From Shewanella benthica (lineage in GTDB: Bacteria > Pseudomonadota > Gammaproteobacteria > Enterobacterales > Shewanellaceae): DNA of 64,000 bases. Position 1 is the stretch's first letter. Each line of letters opens with the position of its first letter. Below the pieces are notes generated by a model that was not told the DNA's origin, made no database searches, and worked only from the letters and a program-made list of their open reading frames with translations. Shown here piece after piece: positions 49,895 to 60,323 of this stretch. The stretch is from contig JAKVHY010000022.1 in the NCBI GenBank assembly GCA_023284085.1, positions 1-64,000 on the forward strand, in the 5' to 3' direction. The translations under genes and the position numbers were made by a program.

Positions 49895-50199
49895 TTTCAT
49901 TCCTTCCATACTGTTTTTATTCTTATTAAATATAACCCGACTAGCCTGACTCAACTATCTAACATAAGATATTATGCATTAGTATAAATGCAATAATAAC
50001 AATACAAAATGTAAGCTTAAATCGCATGCTTTATCTCTGATTTATCTCTGATTTATAGTGATTTATTGTATTTGCTTTGATAAAGGTGAGATAAAGACCT
50101 TCAGAGGTTTAAGTTTTTAATTTTACCTCTATAATAGATCTTAATATCCACTATTGAACCGATAGTTAAACTGATGGTTCTGCAATCAAGAGATTAGTA

Positions 50200-50631
50200 A
50201 TGACAGATGGAAATCAGGCGCTAAAAAAAGCGGGTTTGAAAGTTACCTTACCACGAGTCAAGATTCTAGAACTGATGCAAGGACCCGAAAATCAACACAT
50301 CAGTGCTGAAGATCTGTATAAAAGATTACTCGCGTTAGGTGAAGAGATCGGTCTTGCCACCGTGTACCGCGTACTCAACCAATTCGATGATGCAGGTATC
50401 GTTACCCGTCATCACTTCGAGAGCGGCAAGGCAGTATTCGAATTGGCGACTAAACATCACCACGATCACCTCGTTTGCTTATCATGCAACAAGGTCATCG
50501 AGTTTTCAGATGATCTGATCGAGACTCGACAAGACGAGATCGCCATGAAGCACAACATAAAACTCACTAACCACAGCCTATACCTTTACGGTGTCTGTAC
50601 TAATGATGAGTGTGAGCACAACGACGCTTAA
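50200..50631 (+). CDS. fur: ferric uptake regulator Fur
   Basis: A 143-residue iron-responsive repressor. The DNA-binding helix region is AEDLYKRLLALGEEIGLATV, then YRVLNQFDDAGIVTRHHF. The metal sites are in HHHDHLVCLSCNKVIEFSDD (His-rich and two Cys) and the C-terminal GVCTNDECEH (second Cys pair). Length is typical (E. coli 148). A rho-independent terminator follows. The Fur box ahead of the NiSOD cluster 3.5 kb upstream is a likely target. Confidence 0.97.
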   Translation: MTDGNQALKKAGLKVTLPRVKILELMQGPENQHISAEDLYKRLLALGEEIGLATVYRVLNQFDDAGIVTRHHFESGKAVFELATKHHHDHLVCLSCNKVIEFSDDLIETRQDEIAMKHNIKLTNHSLYLYGVCTNDECEHNDA

Positions 50632-50656
50632 TACTCATTAAGTTGCGTCCTAAAAG

Positions 50657-50681
50657 AACCAGCCCCAGAGCTGGTTTTTTT
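50657..50681 (+). terminator. intrinsic terminator after fur
   Basis: Stem AACCAGC/GCTGGTT with a six-base loop, followed by TTTTTTG, 26 bases after the stop codon. Confidence 0.88.
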
Positions 50682-50688
50682 GTGCCTA

Positions 50689-51189
50689 TTAGAGATGCTT
50701 GTGAAAAACATTCACCTTGTGCCCCATGAAACGGTTTCTATTTCTTTCTTCCATTCCCAGCTTTTTGGCCAAATTTTCCGACCCTTTATTACCTAATAAA
50801 ATGAGTGCAATCGCTTCGTCAACACCAAAATTGGCAAACAATTCCAATGCACATTTTCCCGCTTCAAAGCCGTAGCCTTGCCCCCAATATCCAGGCAGGT
50901 AACGGTATCCCAGCTCAACTTCTTTAAACTCAGTAATATACTTAGGTCCACAAAACCCAATGACTTTTTTATCCGCTTTATGCTCTACGGCCCAACGGCC
51001 ATAGCCAAACTCTTCATAGCTGGCGATAATGACATCTGAAAAAATCTGCTCAGCTTGATCGACCGAGGTCATCGGCTCGCCGGGAATGTAAGTCAAGATC
51101 TCTGGTATGCTGTTGAGCAAGAATATGGTGTGGATATCCTTAGCTTCAAATTGTCGTAAAATCAACCTATCCGTTTCAGCAATGATCAT
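50689..51189 (-). CDS. GNAT-family N-acetyltransferase (RimJ/RimL type)
   Basis: A 166-residue acetyltransferase: ETDRLILRQFEAKDIHTIF at the start, then VELGYRYLPGYWGQGYGFEA (acetyl-CoA loop GYGFEA) and ALILLGNKGSENLAKKLGM. The layout is that of RimJ/RimL-like enzymes that modify N termini, ribosomal proteins or small amines. ATG at 51189 has AAGGG 5 bases upstream and is chosen over the longer start at 51240. Converges with fur. Specific substrate unknown. Confidence 0.85.
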   Translation of the reverse strand: MIIAETDRLILRQFEAKDIHTIFLLNSIPEILTYIPGEPMTSVDQAEQIFSDVIIASYEEFGYGRWAVEHKADKKVIGFCGPKYITEFKEVELGYRYLPGYWGQGYGFEAGKCALELFANFGVDEAIALILLGNKGSENLAKKLGMEERNRNRFMGHKVNVFHKHL

Positions 51190-51357
51190 ATAATCCCTTA
51201 ATTTAAGGCTAATGTTTGAACCCAGTATATCGAAACACAATTTAATGCAGCGAATCTAAATTAGTAACCAACTTATATACCTGTTCGTTTTTTATCAATA
51301 TAATCCCACAATAAAGCGTATATTTGCTTGGTTCAACACGATTCACAAGGAAGCAAC

Positions 51358-52995
51358 ATGACAATTATGCAATTGATATATTGGCTCATTGCCAGTGTAG
51401 GTAACCTGTTAGCCCTCTACTTTTTAAGTACAAGTCCCCTCTCCATATTGCTATTAGTATTCACAGTCTGTTACACAGTCATCGGCTTTTATGATCTCAA
51501 GTTTAGTTCTCACAATTTAAACAGACTCTACCCTGTGGTCGCCTACCTTCGCTATTTCCTCGAGTCCTATCGGATCGAGATCCAACAATATTTCATCGCC
51601 AATGACACAGAGGAACGCCCCTTTAATCGAGAGCAGAGGTCCTTGGTATACCAGAGAGCCAAGAATGTCCGCGACACTATTGCCTTCGGTACCCAGAGAG
51701 ATCTGCTCGAAGAGAACTATCTTAGCCTATGGCATTCACTGTCCCCAAAAAAAGTAAGCGATGAGGTGAAACGTATCAGATTCGGCGGACCCGACTGCAC
51801 TCAGCCCTATGAGGCCTCATACTTAAACATATCGGCCATGAGTTTTGGCTCATTAAGCGCAAACGCTATCGAAGCCTTGAACCTTGGTGCCAAACAGGCC
51901 GGTTGCTTTCATAATACGGGAGAAGGCGGCGCTAGTCCCTACCACCTTAAACACGGTGGTGACATAGTGTGGCAGATAGGCTCAGGGCTATTCGGTTGTC
52001 GTGATGATGAAGGCAACTTTAACCCGGCCACCTTCGAGATCATGGCTAAGCGGCCACAAATAAAGATGATTGAGATAAAGCTCAGCCAAGGTGCAAAACC
52101 TGGCCACGGTGGTGTACTGCCAAAGGCTAAAATTACCCGAGAAATTGCCGAAATCCGTCATATACCCATGGACAGAGACTGCGTATCCCCGGCGGTAAAC
52201 CCAGAATGCACCACCCCGATAGCCTTGCTGAATTTTGTTGCGCGTTTAAGAACGCTCAGTGGTGGTAAACCTGTGGGTTTCAAACTCTGTATCGGTAATC
52301 CCGCCGAATTTCTCGGGATCTGTAAGGCCATGATTGAAACCGGCATCACCCCAGACTTCATCACAGTCGACGGCGCCGAAGGTGGCACAGGCGCCGCACC
52401 GGTAGAGTTCACTAACCGGCTCGGCATGGTGTGTCTCGAAGCCGTGTATTTTGTTCACAATGCCTTAATCGGCGTGGGGTTAAGAGATAAAATTCGCATC
52501 ATAGCCTCAGGGAAAACCGCATCTAGCTTCGACCTGCTCGCTAAAATTGCCCTTGGCGCCGATACGGTTAACGCCGCGCGCACCATGATGTTAGCCCTAG
52601 GGTGTATCCAGTCCCGCCACTGCAACACCAATCTGTGCCCCACCGGCGTAGCCACCCAAGATCCAGCCAGAGCCAAGGCGATCAATGTGCAGGAGAAGAG
52701 TCTGAGGATTAGAAATTTCCATCACAATACCCTGGAGAGCTTCTATGAACTCGTCGGCAGCATGGGCTTAGATGATCCCGCTAAATTGCTACCACAAATG
52801 ATAAAGCGCCGCTCACCCTACGGCTTACTCATGTCTATGGGTAGCTTAATAAAACCCGTAGCGCCGAATGCACTGATTGAAAACGGTGAACTGGATGATG
52901 CCTGGCAGATTTGGTGGGATAGCTGCAGTGCCAAGCAATTCTATGCCGAAGATGTGTTCTTCCTCAAGCCCCCCGAGTTGAGGCATCAGGCCTAA
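51358..52995 (+). CDS. FMN-binding glutamate synthase-like membrane protein
   Basis: A 545-residue protein with two N-terminal membrane helices (QLIYWLIASVGNLLALYFL and LSILLLVFTVCYTVIGFY) followed by the glutamate synthase FMN/[3Fe-4S] domain: ISAMSFGSLSANAIEALNLG, GEGGASPYHLKHGGD, TVDGAEGGTGAAPVEF and the cluster motif CIQSRHCNTNLCPTG. It lacks the glutaminase and FAD domains, so it is not ordinary GltB. Relatives are widespread in marine bacteria; their reaction is not settled. ATG at 51358 has AAGGAAG upstream. Confidence 0.88.
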   Translation: MTIMQLIYWLIASVGNLLALYFLSTSPLSILLLVFTVCYTVIGFYDLKFSSHNLNRLYPVVAYLRYFLESYRIEIQQYFIANDTEERPFNREQRSLVYQRAKNVRDTIAFGTQRDLLEENYLSLWHSLSPKKVSDEVKRIRFGGPDCTQPYEASYLNISAMSFGSLSANAIEALNLGAKQAGCFHNTGEGGASPYHLKHGGDIVWQIGSGLFGCRDDEGNFNPATFEIMAKRPQIKMIEIKLSQGAKPGHGGVLPKAKITREIAEIRHIPMDRDCVSPAVNPECTTPIALLNFVARLRTLSGGKPVGFKLCIGNPAEFLGICKAMIETGITPDFITVDGAEGGTGAAPVEFTNRLGMVCLEAVYFVHNALIGVGLRDKIRIIASGKTASSFDLLAKIALGADTVNAARTMMLALGCIQSRHCNTNLCPTGVATQDPARAKAINVQEKSLRIRNFHHNTLESFYELVGSMGLDDPAKLLPQMIKRRSPYGLLMSMGSLIKPVAPNALIENGELDDAWQIWWDSCSAKQFYAEDVFFLKPPELRHQA

Positions 52996-53130
52996 GCATC
53001 TAGGCCTATAACAAGATCCACAACCACCATGAAAATCAGCGGAAAAATAACGGAGACGATAAACATGGTTAACTCAACGTAGCTCAAAGGCTCAGGAAAA
53101 ATAAAAGTTGTTTGTTGAATTACAAATAAT

Positions 53131-53155
53131 AAAAAAGGCGCCCGAGGCGCCTTTT
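53131..53155 (-). terminator. intrinsic terminator after sucD
   Basis: Stem AAAAAGGCGCC/GGCGCCTTTTT with a three-base loop, symmetrical enough to serve both strands, 18 bases past the sucD stop codon. Confidence 0.9.
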
Positions 53156-53172
53156 TAAACCGGGAGGACTAA

Positions 53173-54045
53173 TTACCAACCCGTTCTAGTACGTAATGCT
53201 TTACCGATATCGGCAAGTGAACGAACTGTCGTTACGCCTGCAGCTTCAAGAGCGGCAAACTTATCTTCAGCAGTACCTTTACCACCGGCGATGATTGCGC
53301 CAGCATGACCCATACGCTTGCCTTCAGGTGCAGTTACACCGGCAATGTATGAAACAACAGGTTTAGTCACGTGAGCCTTGATGTACTCGGCCGCTTCTTC
53401 TTCAGCAGTACCACCGATCTCACCAATCATGACAATAGCTTCGGTCTGTGGATCGTTCTGGAATAACTCAAGAACGTCGATGAAGTTAGTACCAGGAATT
53501 GGATCGCCACCGATACCAACACAAGTAGACTGACCGAAACCTTCATCGGTAGTCTGCTTAACCGCTTCATAGGTCAGCGTACCTGAGCGAGAAACGATAC
53601 CGACTTTACCCGGCTTGTGGATGTGACCAGGCATGATACCAATCTTACACTGACCAGGAGTGATAACACCCGGACAGTTAGGACCGATCATACGCACGCC
53701 AGTCTCTTCAAGTTTAACTTTAACCTGAAGCATATCCAGAGTCGGGATGCCTTCTGTGATACAAACGATAAGCTCGATGCCACCGTCGATAGCTTCAAGA
53801 ATGGCATCTTTACAGAAAGGAGCAGGTACATAGATAACAGATGCAGTAGCACCTGTTTGAGCGACGGCTTCTTTAACTGTGTTAAATACTGGCAGACCAA
53901 GATGAACTTTGCCGCCTTTACCAGGTGAAACACCGCCGACCATCTGAGTACCGTAATCGATAGCTTGCTCAGAATGGAATGTACCTTGACCGCCGGTAAA
54001 TCCCTGACAGATAACTTTAGTATCTTTATTGATTAAGATAGACAT
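53173..54045 (-). CDS. sucD: succinyl-CoA synthetase alpha subunit SucD
   Basis: A 290-residue subunit that carries the phosphohistidine ([18 protein letters not shown], about residues 246-263). The CoA-binding N terminus is [36 protein letters not shown] and [19 protein letters not shown] are standard. With SucC it makes ATP or GTP from succinyl-CoA. Its first base overlaps the sucC stop codon (shared position 54045), so translation is coupled. Length equals E. coli (289). Confidence 0.97.
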   Translation of the reverse strand: MSILINKDTKVICQGFTGGQGTFHSEQAIDYGTQMVGGVSPGKGGKVHLGLPVFNTVKEAVAQTGATASVIYVPAPFCKDAILEAIDGGIELIVCITEGIPTLDMLQVKVKLEETGVRMIGPNCPGVITPGQCKIGIMPGHIHKPGKVGIVSRSGTLTYEAVKQTTDEGFGQSTCVGIGGDPIPGTNFIDVLELFQNDPQTEAIVMIGEIGGTAEEEAAEYIKAHVTKPVVSYIAGVTAPEGKRMGHAGAIIAGGKGTAEDKFAALEAAGVTTVRSLADIGKALRTRTGW

Positions 54046-55211
54046 TATTTGCCCTCCGCAGCTTTAACAACTTGCTCAGCCGCGTCAGTAAGACTCGTGG
54101 CAGCGATGATATCGAGATCTGAACCAGCCAATACTTCACGGCCAAGTTCTGCGTTAGTACCTTCAAGACGGACAATAACAGGTACGGTTACACCGACCTC
54201 TTTAACCGCACCGATAATACCTTCCGCGATCATGTCACAACGCACGATACCACCGAAGATGTTAACCAATACTGCTTTAACGTTATCGTCAGACAGGATG
54301 ATCTTGAACGCTTCAGCTACACGTTCTTTAGTCGCTCCGCCGCCAACATCTAGGAAGTTAGCTGGTCTGCCGCCGTGTAGGTTAACTATGTCCATGGTAC
54401 CCATAGCAAGGCCCGCGCCGTTAACCATACAGCCGACGTTTCCGTCTAGTGCCACATAGTTAAGCTCGAACTTAGCAGCATGTGCTTCACGAGCATCATC
54501 TTGTGACGGATCGTGCATGTCACGGATTTTAGGCTGACGGTACAATGCGTTGCCATCGATGCCAATCTTACCGTCGAGACAGTGAATGTTGCCTTCGGTG
54601 GTGATCACTAGCGGGTTGATCTCTAGCAATGCAAAATCATGGTCTTCAAACATCTTAGCTAAGCCCATGAAGACTTTAGTGAACTGCTTCATCTGAGTCG
54701 GGTTTAGGCCCAACTTGAAGCCAAGATCACGTGCTTGGAATGGCTGAGGACCTGTCAATGGATCTATGATGGCCTTGTGGATCAACTCTGGCGTATTTTC
54801 AGCCACAGTCTCAATATCAACACCGCCTTCGGTAGAAGCCATGAATACCACACGACGTGAAGCGCGATCGACAACGGCACCTAAGTACAATTCGTTGGCG
54901 ATGTCAGTGCAGGTTTCTACTAAAATCTTAGCAACCGGCTGACCCTTCTCATCTGTCTGGTAAGTAACCAGGTTTTTACCTAACCAATGTTCGGCAAACG
55001 CTCTGATCTCGTCTTTAGAGCTAGTAACCTTAACGCCACCTGCTTTACCACGGCCGCCTGCGTGTACTTGACACTTAACAACCCAAGTGTCACCGCCAAT
55101 CCTTCCAGCAGCTTCAACGGCTTCTTGTGGTGTATCACAAGCAAAACCTTCTGACACTGGTAAACCATATTCGGCAAAAAGGGCTTTTGCCTGATACTCA
55201 TGCAAATTCAT
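54045..55211 (-). CDS. sucC: succinyl-CoA synthetase beta subunit SucC
   Basis: A 388-residue ATP-grasp subunit, identical in length to E. coli SucC. Features: [20 protein letters not shown], nucleotide-binding [18 protein letters not shown], the [14 protein letters not shown] segment and the power-helix region [19 protein letters not shown]. It works with SucD in the TCA cycle. Third gene of sucABCD; sucB ends 114 bases upstream. Confidence 0.97.
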   Translation of the reverse strand: MNLHEYQAKALFAEYGLPVSEGFACDTPQEAVEAAGRIGGDTWVVKCQVHAGGRGKAGGVKVTSSKDEIRAFAEHWLGKNLVTYQTDEKGQPVAKILVETCTDIANELYLGAVVDRASRRVVFMASTEGGVDIETVAENTPELIHKAIIDPLTGPQPFQARDLGFKLGLNPTQMKQFTKVFMGLAKMFEDHDFALLEINPLVITTEGNIHCLDGKIGIDGNALYRQPKIRDMHDPSQDDAREAHAAKFELNYVALDGNVGCMVNGAGLAMGTMDIVNLHGGRPANFLDVGGGATKERVAEAFKIILSDDNVKAVLVNIFGGIVRCDMIAEGIIGAVKEVGVTVPVIVRLEGTNAELGREVLAGSDLDIIAATSLTDAAEQVVKAAEGK

Positions 55212-55325
55212 GATGATCTATCCGTATACTTCTAATCAAATTTAACTGGCTCTTTCGGGGCCAGTAACGAGGGTAATACCCGTCACATCCTCAGACGTGA
55301 CGAGTATGGTGTCACTGCAATTATT

Positions 55326-56516
55326 TTATAAATCTAACAGTAGACGAGTTGGGTCTTCGAGGAAGTCCTTAATGGCAACCAGGAAGCCAACTGACTCACG
55401 ACCATCGACAATACGGTGATCGTAAGAGAGTGCCAGGTACATCATGGGCAGGATTTCAACCTGACCATTGACTGCCATAGGACGATCCTTGATGGCATGC
55501 ATGCCTAAGATCGCGCTCTGTGGCAGGTTCAAAATAGGTGTCGACATCAATGAACCAAACACACCACCGTTAGTGATGGTGAAGTTACCGCCAGTCATAT
55601 CTGCAACGGTTAACTTACCGTCACGGCCCTTGAGCGCCAATTCACGCACATTACGCTCGATATCGGCAAGGCTCATGGTGTCGGTATCACGCAGTATAGG
55701 CGTAACCAGACCACGGGGTGTAGAAACCGCGATACTGATATCGAAATAGTTGTGATAAATGATGTCATCGCCATCGATAGAGGCATTAACTTCAGGGAAG
55801 CGCTTCAGTGCTTCGGTCACGGCCTTGATGTAGAAAGACATGAAGCCCAGACGGACACCATGACGCTTCTCGAAGAGCTCCTGATACTGCTTACGGATAT
55901 CCTTGATAGGCTGCATGTTGACTTCGTTGAACGTAGTCAGCATGGCTGTAGAATTTTTAGCTTCCAGAAGACGTTTAGCAATCGTCTTACGTAGGCGTGA
56001 CATAGGCACACGCTTCTCGCTACGCTCAGCCAGAGGCGCGACAGCAGCAGGTGCACTTGCAGCTGGAGCCGTTGCAGCCTTGGCATTCTTAACGAAAGCT
56101 TCGACATCTTCCTTAGTGATACGTCCGCCAACACCTGTGCCTTTAAGCTTGCTAGCATCGATATTATGCTCGGCAATCAAACGGCGAACCGATGGGCTAA
56201 GGGCGTCATTTGACTCATCAGTCGCTTCAGGAGTCGCGGCTTCGGCTTCGGCCTTAGTCACTTCCTGGCCGGCTACTACGCCGGCGATAAACTTGGCGAT
56301 AACGACTTCACCAAGCACTGTGTCACCCTCTTCGGCCAAGAACTCGGAGATTGAACCATCTTCTGGTGCAACCACTTCGAGTATAACTTTATCAGTCTCG
56401 ATATCGACGAGGTTCTGATCGCGAGTGACTTGTTCGCCAGCTTTCACATGCCAAGTGGCAATGGTCGCATCGGCAACAGATTCTGGCAGTACGGGTACCT
56501 TAATTTCGATACTCAT
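55326..56516 (-). CDS. sucB: dihydrolipoyl succinyltransferase SucB (E2o)
   Basis: A 396-residue core of the 2-oxoglutarate dehydrogenase complex. Domain order: one lipoyl domain with the modified lysine in [12 protein letters not shown] (residue about 43), an Ala/Pro-rich linker, the E3-binding domain [20 protein letters not shown] (about 107-126), a second Ala/Pro linker and the catalytic domain ending with [17 protein letters not shown] (active-site His/Asp). Length is near E. coli (405). GGATAG upstream of the ATG. Second gene of sucABCD. Confidence 0.97.
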   Translation of the reverse strand: MSIEIKVPVLPESVADATIATWHVKAGEQVTRDQNLVDIETDKVILEVVAPEDGSISEFLAEEGDTVLGEVVIAKFIAGVVAGQEVTKAEAEAATPEATDESNDALSPSVRRLIAEHNIDASKLKGTGVGGRITKEDVEAFVKNAKAATAPAASAPAAVAPLAERSEKRVPMSRLRKTIAKRLLEAKNSTAMLTTFNEVNMQPIKDIRKQYQELFEKRHGVRLGFMSFYIKAVTEALKRFPEVNASIDGDDIIYHNYFDISIAVSTPRGLVTPILRDTDTMSLADIERNVRELALKGRDGKLTVADMTGGNFTITNGGVFGSLMSTPILNLPQSAILGMHAIKDRPMAVNGQVEILPMMYLALSYDHRIVDGRESVGFLVAIKDFLEDPTRLLLDL

Positions 56517-56548
56517 TATGAGCTATCCTTTTTATAAATTGTCTGTTA

Positions 56549-59371
56549 CTACAGCTTTAATGCTGTTTTGATCAAAGAGTCTTGCTGCTGAGCATGCAAT
56601 GTAGGGTAACCACAGGCAGGTGCAGCTGATGCTTCACGACCGGCATAGGTTAACTGAGCACCCGCCGGGATTTCACCCCAGAAATGATGCTGACTACAGT
56701 ACCAGGCGCCCTGGTTTTGCGGCTCTTCCTGACACCAGACAAAATCTTTGACATGCTGGTATTGAGCTAATGTCTCTTCCATCTCAGCGTGAGGGAACGG
56801 ATAAAGTTGCTCCACACGGATAAGAGCGACATTAGTGATATTCTCTTTACGACGTCTCTCTAGCAGTTCGAAATAGACCTTACCGCTACAGAAAACCACG
56901 CGATCCACCTTGCTGCTATCTAGGGTGTCCATCTCAGGGATAACGTTCTGGAACGTTCCCTGTGCAAGCTCTTCCATGCTGGAAACAGCTAATGGATGAC
57001 GCAGCAAAGATTTAGGAGACATCACGATCAGAGGACGACGCATAGGACGTACAACCTGACGTCTGAGCATGTGATAAACCTGAGCCGGTGTCGATGGTAC
57101 GCAGACCTGCATGTTGTGGTTGGCACATAATTGCAGGAAACGCTCCAGACGAGCACTCGAATGCTCAGGTCCCTGACCTTCATAGCCATGGGGTAGCAAC
57201 ATAGTCAGACCACACAAGCGGCCCCACTTCTGCTCACCAGACGAGAGGAACTGATCGATGACGACTTGGGCACAGTTAGCGAAATCACCAAACTGAGCTT
57301 CCCATAGGGTCAATCCACCCGGCTCAGCCGTGGCATAACCGTATTCGAAAGCGAGTACGGAAGCTTCAGATAAGACTGAATCGGTCAGGTCAATCGGGCC
57401 TTGCTCATCGGCAATGTTGCGTAGCGGCATATAAGCCGATGCATCATTTTGATTATGCAGTACCGCATGGCGGTGGAAGAAGGTTCCACGACCCGAGTCC
57501 TGGCCCGTAATACGAATACGTTTCTTGTCTTCGAGAATCGACGCATAAGCCAGAGTCTCGGCGAAGCCCCAATCGAGCAGTTTCTCACCTTTTGCCATCA
57601 GGGCGCGATCTTTGTAGATCTTAGCCACGCGAGACTGCAACTTGTGAGATTCAGGCACGTAACTGATCTTATCCGCAAGATTGCGAATACGCTCCATCGA
57701 CATCTGAGCCGGATAGTCTTCATCCCACTCTCTGTTGATGTAGGGTGACCAGTCGACCGAATGCAATGTCATCGGGCGCCATTCATCGACCACACAATCA
57801 CCGTGATCTAAGGCATCGCGATAGGCATTGATCATCGCAGTGACTTCATCGGCGGCCAAGGTATTCTCGGCAATCAGCTTATCGGCATAGATCTTACGCG
57901 GCGTAGAGTGCTTCTTGATCTTGGCATACATCAGCGGTTGAGTCGCACTCGGCTCATCGGCTTCGTTATGGCCATGGCGGCGATAACAAACCAGATCGAT
58001 AACCACATCACGCTTAAATTCGTTACGATAATCGACGGCCAGCTGAGAGATGAAGGCAACAGCCTCCGGGTCGTCTGCATTAACATGGAAAATCGGCGCC
58101 TGCACCATCTTAGCGATATCGGTACAATACTCAGTTGAGCGTATATCTTCCTGATTCGAGGTGGTGAAACCTACCTGATTATTAATCACGATGCGTATGC
58201 TGCCACCGACCTTGAAGCCGCGAGTCTGAGACATGTTGAATGTCTCCTGGACTATGCCCTGACCCGTGATAGCCGAGTCACCATGAATGGTGATAGGCAA
58301 GACTTCGAGGCCATCATCACAGCCGCGACGATCCAGACGAGCACGCACCGAGCCCATGACGACCGGATTAACGATCTCCAGGTGCGATGGGTTAAACGCG
58401 AGGGCCAGGTGAACGTTGCCACCGGGCGTCTTAAAATCGGAGGAGAAACCTTGGTGATACTTAACATCACCCGAACCGTTGAGTTCGTCGCTATGTTTAC
58501 CGGCGAATTCGTCAAACAACTCAGCTGGTTTCTTACCTAAGATATTAACCAGTAAGTTCAGACGACCACGGTGAGCCATGCCCACAACGACCTCTTTGGT
58601 GCCGGCTTCGCCCGCACGATAGATGATCTCGCGCATCATAGGAACAAGCGCATCGCCACCTTCGAGAGAGAAACGTTTCGCGCCTGGGAATTTGGCCCCT
58701 AAGTATTTCTCCATACCTTCGGCGGCGTTCAAGCCTTGGAGGATACGGGTTTTAACAGTTTTATCGTAATTAGCTCTACCTAAAGAAGGTTCTAACCTTT
58801 GCTGGATCCAGCGCTTCTCGTCAGTATCTATCATGTGCATGTATTCGGCACCGATAGAGCCACAATATGTGGCCTTCAATGCGTGTACAAGATCCACAAG
58901 CTTCATGGTTTCGCCACCATGAGCAAATGAACCTGTATTGAATTCACGCTGCATATCTTCGCTTGTTAAGCCATGGAAGGCCGGGTCCAGCTCAGAAACC
59001 AGGTCACGTTTCCACAGTCCCAGAGGGTCGAGATTAGCGTTCTGGTGGCCACGGAATCGATGAGCGTTGATCATCTGCAGGACTTTAACTTGCTTAGCGT
59101 CGACTTCAGGATCTGTCACACGGGGCGAGCCCTTCTGACGTCCTTCGAGCGCTAAACTACGAAAATAATCACGTACTTTAGAGTGGGCTGCTTCGGGTAC
59201 ATCAGCCGATGCGCCGTTGGCATGAGGGAGGTTATCAAACACCACTTGCCAGTCTTGGGAAACAGACTGAGGGTCTTCTTGATAGGCTTCATACATCTCT
59301 TCTACATAGGTCGAATTAGCACCGTTTAGGTGTGATGATTCGAGCCAGGCTTTCATGATGCCTTGGTGCAT
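56549..59371 (-). CDS. sucA: 2-oxoglutarate dehydrogenase E1 component SucA
   Basis: A 940-residue thiamine-diphosphate enzyme (E. coli 933). Landmarks: SLEGGDALVPMMREIIYRA (about 222), GMAHRGRLNLLVNILGK (about 251), the ThDP motif GDSAITGQGIVQETF...NNQVGFTT (about 360-400), RRHGHNEADEPSATQP and GQDSGRGTFFHRHAVLH. ATG at 59371 has AAGGA 7 bases upstream; the TTG five codons earlier overlaps that site. It depends on thiamine, supplied by the salvage operon elsewhere in the window. First gene of sucABCD, after sdhCDAB. Confidence 0.97.
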   Translation of the reverse strand: MHQGIMKAWLESSHLNGANSTYVEEMYEAYQEDPQSVSQDWQVVFDNLPHANGASADVPEAAHSKVRDYFRSLALEGRQKGSPRVTDPEVDAKQVKVLQMINAHRFRGHQNANLDPLGLWKRDLVSELDPAFHGLTSEDMQREFNTGSFAHGGETMKLVDLVHALKATYCGSIGAEYMHMIDTDEKRWIQQRLEPSLGRANYDKTVKTRILQGLNAAEGMEKYLGAKFPGAKRFSLEGGDALVPMMREIIYRAGEAGTKEVVVGMAHRGRLNLLVNILGKKPAELFDEFAGKHSDELNGSGDVKYHQGFSSDFKTPGGNVHLALAFNPSHLEIVNPVVMGSVRARLDRRGCDDGLEVLPITIHGDSAITGQGIVQETFNMSQTRGFKVGGSIRIVINNQVGFTTSNQEDIRSTEYCTDIAKMVQAPIFHVNADDPEAVAFISQLAVDYRNEFKRDVVIDLVCYRRHGHNEADEPSATQPLMYAKIKKHSTPRKIYADKLIAENTLAADEVTAMINAYRDALDHGDCVVDEWRPMTLHSVDWSPYINREWDEDYPAQMSMERIRNLADKISYVPESHKLQSRVAKIYKDRALMAKGEKLLDWGFAETLAYASILEDKKRIRITGQDSGRGTFFHRHAVLHNQNDASAYMPLRNIADEQGPIDLTDSVLSEASVLAFEYGYATAEPGGLTLWEAQFGDFANCAQVVIDQFLSSGEQKWGRLCGLTMLLPHGYEGQGPEHSSARLERFLQLCANHNMQVCVPSTPAQVYHMLRRQVVRPMRRPLIVMSPKSLLRHPLAVSSMEELAQGTFQNVIPEMDTLDSSKVDRVVFCSGKVYFELLERRRKENITNVALIRVEQLYPFPHAEMEETLAQYQHVKDFVWCQEEPQNQGAWYCSQHHFWGEIPAGAQLTYAGREASAAPACGYPTLHAQQQDSLIKTALKL

Positions 59372-59531
59372 TTCTATTCCTTTCAAACTTTATACACTTG
59401 TTTAGCCGAAGTTTTGTAAATGTACCCTTCGTCGTAGATACAAAAAGACTGACGAGAGGTACACAGTTTTTGCCGCCCCTGGATTTCTGCTATTGCAGAA
59501 TTCACGGCATATTGTAGTTCCATTACATAAA

Positions 59532-59558
59532 GAGCCACTTCTCCACAGAGAAGTGACT
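59532..59558 (-). terminator. hairpin between sdhB and sucA
   Basis: Arms GAGTCACTTCTC/GAGAAGTGGCTC around a four-base loop (one G-T/A mismatch), with a weak T-rich tail. It may end part of the sdh transcript while allowing read-through into sucA, as in E. coli. Confidence 0.5.
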
Positions 59559-59603
59559 CAATTCGAGCTATCTAATTATTACTATCAGCTCTTTGTGTCG
59601 CAT

Positions 59604-60311
59604 TTACACCGCTCTCTTCAACAACATGGACTTAATATGTCCAATTGCCTTAGTCGGATTGAGTCCCTTAGGACAGACATCCACACAGTTCATGATGCCA
59701 TGACAACGGAATACGCTGTATGCATCATCAAGTTCCGATAAACGCTCTTCGGTTGCAGTGTCACGGCTATCGATTAGGAAACGATAGGCATGTAACAAGC
59801 CAGCTGGACCGATGAACTTATCAGGGTTCCACCAGAAAGATGGACAAGAGGTAGAACAACAAGCACACATGATGCACTCATATAAACCATCTAATTGTTC
59901 ACGTTCCTCAGGTGATTGCAGATGTTCACGCGCAGGCGTTTTCTCATCGTTAATCAGATAAGGCTTGATCTTCTCGTACTGAGTGTAGAACTGAGACAGG
60001 TCTACAATAATGTCACGGACAACAGGCATTCCCGGCAGAGGTCTTAACTCGATCTTCTTACCCTTGAAGGTAGACACTGGCGTGATACAAGCCAGACCGT
60101 TCTTGCCATTCATGTTTAGGCCATCGGAGCCACAAACACCTTCACGACATGAACGACGAAATGCCAACGTAGGATCTTGCTCTTTCAGCAATATCAGTGC
60201 ATCCAGAACCATCATATCGGTACCTTCTGCAACGTCTAATGTGTAATCCTTCATATACGGCTTAGCGTCTACATCGGGATTATAGCGATAAACTGCGATA
60301 TTCAAATTCAT
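59604..60311 (-). CDS. sdhB: succinate dehydrogenase iron-sulfur subunit SdhB
   Basis: A 235-residue subunit with three clusters: [2Fe-2S] in RRSCREGVCGSDGLNMNGKN (plus the later Cys in GLACITP), [4Fe-4S] in CIMCACCSTSCPSFWWN, and [3Fe-4S] in FRCHGIMNCVDVCPKGLNP. It passes electrons from SdhA to the membrane quinone site. It follows sdhA by 12 bases. Length matches E. coli (238). Confidence 0.97.
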   Translation of the reverse strand: MNLNIAVYRYNPDVDAKPYMKDYTLDVAEGTDMMVLDALILLKEQDPTLAFRRSCREGVCGSDGLNMNGKNGLACITPVSTFKGKKIELRPLPGMPVVRDIIVDLSQFYTQYEKIKPYLINDEKTPAREHLQSPEEREQLDGLYECIMCACCSTSCPSFWWNPDKFIGPAGLLHAYRFLIDSRDTATEERLSELDDAYSVFRCHGIMNCVDVCPKGLNPTKAIGHIKSMLLKRAV

Positions 60312-60323
60312 CTCTGTATCTCC

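Noticed and set aside
55903..56418. 171-codon plus-strand ORF opposite sucB
   Set aside because: Ala/Ser-rich product reflects the antisense of the Ala/Pro linker and lipoyl domain; sucB is certain.
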